Of a DNA stretch of 20,327 nt, positions 9,852 through 18,445 are shown piece by piece (within the stretch, counting starts at the first letter, position 1; the number at the start of each line of letters is the position of its first letter). The notes under the pieces were generated by a model. The model saw nothing but the letters and a program-made list of their open reading frames with translations, ran no database searches and was not told the DNA's origin. The translations under genes and the position numbers were made by a program. This DNA is from Schlegelella_A sp031360885 (lineage in GTDB: Bacteria > Pseudomonadota > Gammaproteobacteria > Burkholderiales > Burkholderiaceae_C). The DNA is taken from positions 1-20,327 of the forward strand of contig JANMCC010000196.1 in NCBI GenBank assembly GCA_031360885.1, given 5' to 3'.

Positions 9852-9889
9852 GCCGCGCTCTGTCCACGATCACGACGAGGAGACGAGAA

Positions 9890-10639
9890 ATGCTGTTGCA
9901 GGATCGTGTGGCGATCGTCACCGGCGGCGCTTCGCCGCGCGGCATCGGCTTTGCCACCGCGCGGCGCTTCGCCGAGGAAGGCGCCACGGTCGTGGTCTTC
10001 GACATCGACGCCTAGGCTTGCGCGCGGGCGGCCGCGACGATCGGGCCGCGCCATCTCGGCCTCGCCTGCGACGTGCGCGACGAGGCCGCGTGCCGCGCCG
10101 CGGTGCAGCGGGTGCTGGAACGCTTTGGCCGCGTCGACGTCCTCGTCAACAACGCCGGCGTCAGCCAGTCGCACCGCCTCATGGACAGCACCCAGGCCGA
10201 CTACGACCTGGTGATGGACGTGAGCGTGCGTGGCGCCTTCAACATGTCGCGAGCGGTCGTGCCGGCGATGCGTGAGCGCCGCAGCGGCGCGATCGTCTGC
10301 ATGGGATCGGTCGCGGCGCAGCGCGGCGGCGGCATCCTGGGCGGGCCGCACTACTCGGCGGCCAAGGGCGCGATCCAGACGCTCGCCAAGGCGATGGCGC
10401 GCGAGCTCGCGCCGGACGGCATCCGCGCCAACGCGGTCGCGCCCGGCATGGTGGACACCGCGCTGCTCGACGGCAAGGTCGACGACGCGGGCAAGCGCCG
10501 CGTCGCCGAGGGCGTGCCCCTGGGACGCCTCGCGCTGCCCGACGACATCGCCAACGCCTGCCTGTTCCTCGCTTCGGACCTCTCGGCCTACGTCACCGGC
10601 GTGGTACTGGACGTGAGCGGCGGGATGCACATTCACTGA
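9890..10639 (+). pseudogene. Second short-chain dehydrogenase/reductase, interrupted by in-frame TAG at codon 42
   Basis: The frame from ATG 9890 encodes a classical SDR of normal length (249 positions), but codon 42 (10013-10015) is TAG, just after the second beta strand (VVVFDIDA). The frame is otherwise whole: coenzyme loop TGGASPRGIG (11-20), LVNNAG, catalytic S140, Y155 and K159, and a normal end (VTGVVLDVSGGMHIH). A GAGGAG ribosome site at 9877-9882 precedes the start. If translation stops at 42 no enzyme results, and a restart at ATG 10073 would lack the Rossmann coenzyme loop. A Glu, Lys or Gln codon would differ by one base. So this is a recent nonsense allele, a sequence error, or a read-through gene. 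It is the last gene of the RLP operon and ends directly against katG. Confidence 0.88.
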
Positions 10640-12883
<2,244 letters not shown>

Positions 12884-12916
12884 CGTCGCGGTCTCCGGTT
12901 GGGGCCGGCGCGACCC

Positions 12917-12934
12917 GCCGCCCCTTCGGGCGGC
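12917..12934. other. GC-rich hairpin in the katG leader
   Basis: A perfect 7-bp stem GCCGCCC-CTTC-GGGCGGC lies 34-51 bases upstream of the katG start and would form in its mRNA leader if transcription starts farther out. Its function is unknown; in DNA this GC-rich it may be incidental. Confidence 0.35.
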
Positions 12935-12971
12935 TCGCCGCGCGGCAAGCTGAGGCGATTAGTTTGGTCTA

Positions 12972-12989
12972 TGGATTCGCAGGAATCCA
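12972..12989. promoter_or_regulatory. Dyad in the katG-hydrolase divergent promoter region
   Basis: TGGATTC-GCAG-GAATCCA is a perfect 7-bp inverted repeat with a 4-base centre, and a further GAATC occurs at 12997-13001. It sits in the only AT-richer part of the 193-bp space between divergent katG and the hydrolase gene, where both promoters should lie. It is a candidate regulator-binding site. An OxyR-like ATTA-N7-CTAT stretch immediately precedes it but the rest of an OxyR site is missing. Confidence 0.35.
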
Positions 12990-13076
12990 GCGGTAAGAAT
13001 CAATGGCTCGAATAGGCAAAAGCTCGGCCCGGCGGCGGCTGCGTTCCTGTCGAGCGGCCCGCGGGCAAGTGCGAAG

Positions 13077-13991
13077 ATGGCGTCGATGGACAGCCTCCTT
13101 GCGCCCGGCGAAGTCATCGTGGCCACCACCGTTGTCGCAAACGGCATTTCGATGCGCTTGCGGCGCGCCGGTGCGGGCGAGCCGCTGATCTTGCTGCACG
13201 GCTGGCCCGAGTGGTCGTACGCATGGGAGCCGGTGATGGCGCGGCTCGCCGGTAGCCATGCCTTGGTCGCGCCCGACTTTCGCGGCTTCGGCGATTCGGA
13301 AAAGACCTCGCTCGGGCCGGCCAAGGATGCCGGGCCCGACGCGCTCGCGAGCGACATCCTGGCGCTGGCCGACACGCTCGGCCTGGCGCGCTTCGGCCTG
13401 GTCTCGCACGACGTCGGCTCCTTCGTCGCCCAGGCGATCGCCCGGCGCGCGCCGGAGCGCCTCAGCGGCCTGTTCTTCTTCAACTGCGCCCATCCGGGCA
13501 TCGGCCGGCGCGTGCTCGAGCCGCGCCACCTGCCCGAGGTCTGGTACCAGTTCTTCCACCAGCAGCCGTTCGCGGCGGCGCTCGTCGGCTCGTCGCGCGA
13601 GGCCTGCGCGCTCTACCTGCGCCACTTTCTCGGCCACTGGTCGCACGGCAGCCCCGCGTTCGACGACGCGGCGCTCGAGGCCTGGGTCGACAACTTCATG
13701 AAGCCGGGCAACCTGCAGGGCGGCTTCAACTGGTATGCGAGCGTTCACGATGCGCGGATGGCGATGGTCGAAGGCAGGGCGAAGCCGCCGCCGCCGATCA
13801 CCGTGCCGACCCGCGTGCTGTGGGGCGCGCACGACCCGGTGCTGAAAGTCGAGTGGATGGACCGCCTGCCGGAGTTCTTCACCGATCTGGAGGCAGGCGT
13901 CGAGCCCGACGCCGGCCACTTCGTGCACTGGGAGCGGCCGGACCGGGCCGCCGCGGCGATCGCCGCGTTCTTCGGTCGGCTCGGGCGCTGA
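13077..13991 (+). CDS. Alpha/beta hydrolase, epoxide hydrolase/haloalkane dehalogenase type
   Basis: This protein of about 304 residues has the alpha/beta-hydrolase fold with an aspartate nucleophile. The oxyanion-hole motif HGWPE is at 41-45, the nucleophile elbow is VSHDVGS with D112, the acid is probably D253 in WGAHDP, and the catalytic base is H281 in DAGHFVHWE. A lid region (about 140-225) contains WYQFFHQQ and NWYAS tyrosines that could activate an epoxide. HGxP plus an Asp nucleophile fits epoxide hydrolases and haloacid/haloalkane dehalogenases rather than serine esterases. The residue after the nucleophile is Val, not the usual Trp (epoxide hydrolase) or Arg (fluoroacetate dehalogenase). 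The start may be ATG 13077 or 13086. It is divergent from katG and converges on the next gene with a 4-bp gap. Confidence 0.85.
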   Translation: MASMDSLLAPGEVIVATTVVANGISMRLRRAGAGEPLILLHGWPEWSYAWEPVMARLAGSHALVAPDFRGFGDSEKTSLGPAKDAGPDALASDILALADTLGLARFGLVSHDVGSFVAQAIARRAPERLSGLFFFNCAHPGIGRRVLEPRHLPEVWYQFFHQQPFAAALVGSSREACALYLRHFLGHWSHGSPAFDDAALEAWVDNFMKPGNLQGGFNWYASVHDARMAMVEGRAKPPPPITVPTRVLWGAHDPVLKVEWMDRLPEFFTDLEAGVEPDAGHFVHWERPDRAAAAIAAFFGRLGR

Positions 13992-13995
13992 CGCC

Positions 13996-15036
13996 TCAGA
14001 TCGGCTCGAAGCGCCAGCGCAGCACCGCCTCGGCCTGGCCGCCGCCAGCGGCCGGCACGCGGACGCGGTCTTCGCCGCCGGCGCTGAGGTCGGTCAGGCG
14101 CTTCTGGATCCAGGGGCCCGCTTCCATCCAGCGCAGCGAGACCGGCCCTTCGCTGCGCTGCGGCGCGCGACCCTTCTCGCTGCGCACGTTGACGCCGTTC
14201 GCGGAATCGACCGCCATCACGTGCGTCCAGAGGCGCCCGTTGCGCTGGTCGAGCACCACCTGCAGCATCGGGCAGAACACGTCGTCGCGGCGCGCCTGCT
14301 GCGCCTGGGTCGTCTCGGTGAAGGGCACGACGCCCTGCACGTCGTTGAAGCTGCCCTCGACGCGGTTGTCGATCTTCACCGTCGTCTCCAGGCGGCAGGC
14401 GGCGCGGCCGGTGAACATCAGGTACGGCGTCTCGACGACCTCGTCGGGCTCCTCCTCGCCGCCGCCCGCCTTGCGCCGGGCCTCGGCCTGGCAGGCTTCT
14501 CGCGCCTTGCCCTGCTGCCGTTCGCAGGCCGCGGCGGCCTGGCCGTAGGCCTGCAGCCGAGCCTGGGTGGCGCGATCGCCGCCGGCGGCCTGGGCGGCGC
14601 TCATCGCCGAGGCCTCGCGCATCAGGCACTCGCGGTCCTGGCCGCACTTGGCGATGAGCTGCTGGGCGCGGGCCTGCATCGCCGCCATGTCGGGCGCGGG
14701 AGCGGGCGCATTGCCCACCCGGGCCTGCGCGGCCTGCACCTTCTGCTGGCTGCGCTGGGCGCGCTCGAGCTGGCGCTTGCCGTCCTCGGGGTCGAGCGGG
14801 TTGTTCACCATCGGCGTGCCGTCGGAGTGCAGCACCGCCGTCAGCGTGAGCTGCTGCACGAGCTTGCCGCGCCCCTGCTCGGCGCCTTGCTGGACGCTGC
14901 CGTCGCGGCGCACCTCGAGGTCGATCTTTAGCCGGCGCGCGGTGTCGGCGGCGTCGGCGGGCGTCATGGCGATCATCAGGATGGCGCCGAGCGTGAGCAG
15001 GAGCAGCGGCACCGGGCGGAGCAGTCGGGAGAGCAT
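13996..15036 (-). CDS. Secreted protein of unknown function with Ala/Gln-rich coiled region
   Basis: I do not recognise this family. From ATG 15036 it is 346 residues; an in-frame start at 15135 would add 33 basic residues before the signal peptide and is less likely. Residues 1-29 form a good Sec signal (MLSRLLRPVPLLLLTLGAIL then TPADA), with cleavage likely after the ADA. There is no lipobox. A short beta-like stretch follows (RLKIDLEVRRDGS, LTLTAVLHSDG). Then comes an Ala/Gln/Arg-rich, probably helical or coiled region (85-190) with Cys at 131, 137, 171 and 182, and a C-terminal beta-rich part with Cys at 214 and 255. Six cysteines in the exported part suggest disulfides in the periplasm. 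It is divergent from pccA and convergent with the hydrolase gene. No function is proposed. Confidence 0.75.
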   Translation of the reverse strand: MLSRLLRPVPLLLLTLGAILMIAMTPADAADTARRLKIDLEVRRDGSVQQGAEQGRGKLVQQLTLTAVLHSDGTPMVNNPLDPEDGKRQLERAQRSQQKVQAAQARVGNAPAPAPDMAAMQARAQQLIAKCGQDRECLMREASAMSAAQAAGGDRATQARLQAYGQAAAACERQQGKAREACQAEARRKAGGGEEEPDEVVETPYLMFTGRAACRLETTVKIDNRVEGSFNDVQGVVPFTETTQAQQARRDDVFCPMLQVVLDQRNGRLWTHVMAVDSANGVNVRSEKGRAPQRSEGPVSLRWMEAGPWIQKRLTDLSAGGEDRVRVPAAGGGQAEAVLRWRFEPI

Positions 15037-15197
15037 GGCGTCGTTCCAGGCAGAGTGGCGAAGAGGGCATCGTGCCGACCTGTCGGGCCCACGGCATCGG
15101 CCAAAAGAACCATCGCCGCCGCGACGACGGGCCATTCAGGACTCCCGGCGGCGGTCCCCGGGGCCGGCACGTTCGGCGCTTCGGCATACTCGCAGCT

Positions 15198-15205
15198 GGA
15201 GAAGG
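15198..15205 (+). promoter_or_regulatory. Ribosome-binding site that sets the pccA start
   Basis: GGAGAAGG lies 8 bases before ATG 15214, which begins the MFKKILVANRGEIA N-terminus usual for biotin carboxylases. It rules out the longer frame open from 15055. Confidence 0.75.
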
Positions 15206-15213
15206 CACCACGC

Positions 15214-17258
15214 ATGTTCAAGAAGATCCTTGTCGCCAACCGGGGCGAGATCGCCTGCCGCGTCATCAAGACCGCGAAGCGCCTCGGCATCGCCACCGTC
15301 GCGGTCTACTCGGAGGCCGACCGGGACGCGCTGCATGTCGAGCTCGCCGACGAAGCGGTGCTGATCGGCGCGGCCGCGAGCCGCGACTCGTACCTTTCGA
15401 TGGACAAGATCATCGCCGCCTGCAAGCAGACCGGCGCCGAGGCCGTGCATCCCGGCTACGGCTTCCTCTCCGAGAACGAGGTGTTCGCCCGCCGGGTCGA
15501 GGAGGAGGGCATCGTCTTCATCGGCCCGACGCACGCCTCGATCGCGGCGATGGGCGACAAGATCGCCTCGAAGAAGCTGGCGATGGCGGCGAAGGTGTCG
15601 ACGATTCCCGGGCACAACGAGGCGATCGAGAGCGCCGACGCCGCGGTCGGGATCGCGAAGAAGATCGGCTACCCGGTGATGATCAAGGCCTCCGCCGGCG
15701 GCGGCGGCAAGGGCCTGCGCGTGGCGTACGACGACGTCCAGGCCAAGGAAGGCTTCGTCTCCTGCCGCAACGAGGCCAAGGCGGCGTTCGGCGACGACCG
15801 GATCTTCATCGAGAAGTTCGTCGAGCAGCCACGGCACATCGAGATCCAGGTGCTCGGCGACGCGCACGGCCACTGCGTCTACCTGTGGGAGCGCGAGTGC
15901 TCGATCCAGCGCCGGCACCAGAAGGTGGTGGAGGAGGCGCCGAGCCCGTTCCTCGACGACGCCACCCGCAAGGCGATGGGCGAACAGGCGGTCGCGCTGG
16001 CCAAGGCGGTGAACTACCAGTCGGCGGGCACGGTCGAGTTCGTCGTCGGCAAGGACAAGAGCTTCTTCTTCCTCGAGATGAACACGCGGCTGCAGGTCGA
16101 GCATCCGGTCACCGAGTCGATCACCGGGCTCGACCTGGTCGAGCAGATGATCCGCGTCGCCGCGGGCGAGAAGCTCGCCTTCACGCAGGCGCAGATCCCG
16201 CGCCGGGGCTGGGCGATCGAGTGCCGGATCAACGCCGAGGATCCGCAGCGCGGCTTCCTGCCGAGCACCGGCCGGCTGGTGACGTTCCGGCCGCCGCCGC
16301 AGACGATCTTCGCCGGCGAGCCGCGCCTGGGCGCCGCCGGCGTGCGCGTCGACACCGGCGTCTACGAAGGCGGCGAGATCCCGATCCACTACGACTCGAT
16401 GATCTGCAAGCTGATCGCCGTCGGCGCCGACCGCGCCGCCGCCATCGCGACCATGCAGAACGCGCTCGGCGGCTTCACCGTGCGCGGCGTCGCCAGCAAC
16501 ATCGCCTTCCAGTCGGCGCTGCTCGCGCATCCGCGCTTTGCCGCCGGCGACTTCGACACCGGCTTCATCGCCCAGGAGTTCGCGCACGGCTTCGATCCGG
16601 CGAAGACGGCGCATCCCGACCCCGACTTCCTGCTCGCCCTGGCGGTGGCGACCCACCGCAGGCTGCTCTCGCGCTCGGCCGGCATCTCGGGCCAGCTGCC
16701 GGGGCACGGCCTGCGTATCGGCGACGACTTCGTCGCCGTCCAGGTCGACGCCGCCGGCCAGCGCAGCGTGACGCCGGCGACGGTGCAGGTGTCGGGCGAC
16801 GTCTATCTCGTGACCATCGCCGGCTGGCCGCGCCGCCTCGCCCTCACGAGCGCGCTGCGTGACGTCGCGACCGAGGGCATGGCCGACGGCAAGCCGTTCC
16901 ACGCCCAAGTCGAGCGGGTCGGCCTCGCCTACCGCGTCGCCCACGGCGGCGCCCAGGTCGAGGTGCGGGTGTTGGCGCCGCGCGCCGCCGACCTGCAGGC
17001 GCTGATGCCGTTCAAGCCGCCGCCCGACCTCTCGCGCTTCCTGCTCTCGCCCATGCCGGGCCTGCTGGTCGACGTCGCCGTCGCTGCCGGCCAGGCGGTG
17101 CGGGCCGGCGAGCGGCTGGCCGTGATCGAGGCGATGAAGATGGAGAACATCCTGGTCGCCGCCAATGCCGGCGTGGTCTCGCGGGTGGTGGCGCAGAAGG
17201 GCGCGAGCCTCGCCGTCGACGACGTCATCCTCGAGTTCGAGAGCGCCGGAGCGAAGTC

Positions 17259-17262
<4 letters not shown>
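15214..17262 (+). CDS. pccA: Propionyl-CoA carboxylase alpha subunit (biotin carboxylase + biotin carrier)
   Basis: This 682-residue protein carboxylates its own biotin with ATP and bicarbonate and passes the carboxyl group to PccB. The biotin carboxylase domain (about 1-450) starts MFKKILVANRGEIACRVI and has the glycine-rich ATP-grasp loop SAGGGGKG (160-167). Its catalytic stretch EMNTRLQVEHPVTE has N290, R292 and E296. A BT-type linker (about 500-600) and a biotin carrier domain follow, with the biotinylated lysine K642 in EAMKMEN, about 40 residues from the end as expected. The length matches PccA rather than the shorter AccC. Its stop overlaps the next gene by 4 bp. The natural partner pccB lies at 842-2374, an unusual separation. 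Methylcrotonyl-CoA carboxylase alpha is the main alternative. Confidence 0.92.
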
Positions 17263-17740
<478 letters not shown>

Positions 17741-17744
<4 letters not shown>

Positions 17745-18277
17745 CGGTACGCACGATCCTCAAGATGGGCGATCCGCGGCTCCTGCGCGTCGCCGCGCCG
17801 GTGCAGGCGTTCGGCACGCCCGAGCTGCGGGCCCTCGTCGCCGACATGTTCGAGACCATGCACGCCGTCAACGGCGCCGGGCTGGCAGCGCCGCAGATCG
17901 GCGTCGACCTGGCGCTGGTGATCTTCGGCTTCAGGCACAACCACCGCTATCCCGACGCGCCGCCGGTGCCCGAGACGGTGCTCCTCAACCCGAGCATCGA
18001 GCCGATCGGCGACGAGGAGGAGGAGGGCTGGGAAGGCTGCCTCTCGGTGCCCGGCATGCGCGGCGTCGTGCCGCGCTGGGCCCGCATCCGCTACCGCGGC
18101 TTCGATCTCGACGGCGTGCCGGTCGAGCGCGAGGCCGACGCCTTCCATGCCCGGGTGGTGCAGCACGAATGCGACCACCTGCTGGGCAAGCTCTATCCGA
18201 TGCGGATCCGCGACTTCAGCCGGTTCGGGTTCACCAGCGTGCTGTTTCCGTCGCTCGACCCGGAAAGCGACGACTGA
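17741..18277 (+). CDS. def: Peptide deformylase
   Basis: This 178-residue metalloenzyme removes the formyl group from nascent proteins. All three family motifs are present: NGAGLAAPQ (44-52, motif GxGLAAPQ), EGCLS (98-102, with metal ligand C100) and QHECDHL (141-147, ligands H142 and H146, catalytic E143). ATG 17741 overlaps the VOC gene stop (ATGA), and a GAGGAAGG site precedes it at 17729-17736. The divergent C-terminus (RIRDFSRFGFTSVLFPSLDP) and the placement in a propionyl-CoA operon suggest this may be a second, accessory deformylase rather than the usual def-fmt gene; that is inference, since the rest of the genome is not visible. Confidence 0.93.
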
Positions 18278-18290
18278 GGCGGGCGCCGCC
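18278..18290 (+). terminator. Weak possible terminator hairpin after def
   Basis: GGCGG-GCG-CCGCC forms a 5-bp stem immediately after the def stop codon. Only CTTG follows, with no T-run, so intrinsic termination is uncertain. Confidence 0.25.
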
Positions 18291-18392
18291 CTTGCCCTGA
18301 ACCGGTGGTCGGACAGGGCCGCGGCGTGTAAAGGAACGTGTCGGAGGCGGGCCGCGGTCGGCAGGACCGGGGCACGCGGCGTTCAGGGAAGA

Positions 18393-18430
18393 CGCCTCGT
18401 CCGTCGACGAGGCGGCCGCGCAAGCGGCCG
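18393..18430 (+). other. Two adjacent perfect hairpins in the leader of the FecR-domain gene
   Basis: The first stem is CGCCTCGTC (18393-18401) pairing with GACGAGGCG (18406-18414) around a 4-base loop. The second is CGGCCGC (18413-18419) pairing with GCGGCCG (18424-18430) around GCAA, a GNRA tetraloop. They overlap by two bases, so they either stack or compete. They end 15 bases before ATG 18446, just ahead of the GGAG ribosome site. They could be a terminator remnant, an attenuator or an mRNA-stability element; there is no T-run. Confidence 0.5.
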
Positions 18431-18445
18431 GTAACGGAGCTCAAG

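Noticed and set aside
12965..13001. Full OxyR site upstream of katG
   Set aside because: Only ATTA-N7-CTAT fits; the next two expected tetramers at 7-base spacing do not match.
18333..18359. GGAAC-type ECF sigma -35 element upstream of the FecR-domain gene
   Set aside because: The only TC-containing -10 candidate is about 18 bases past the -35 heptamer, longer than the usual 15-16, and no ECF sigma gene is visible.
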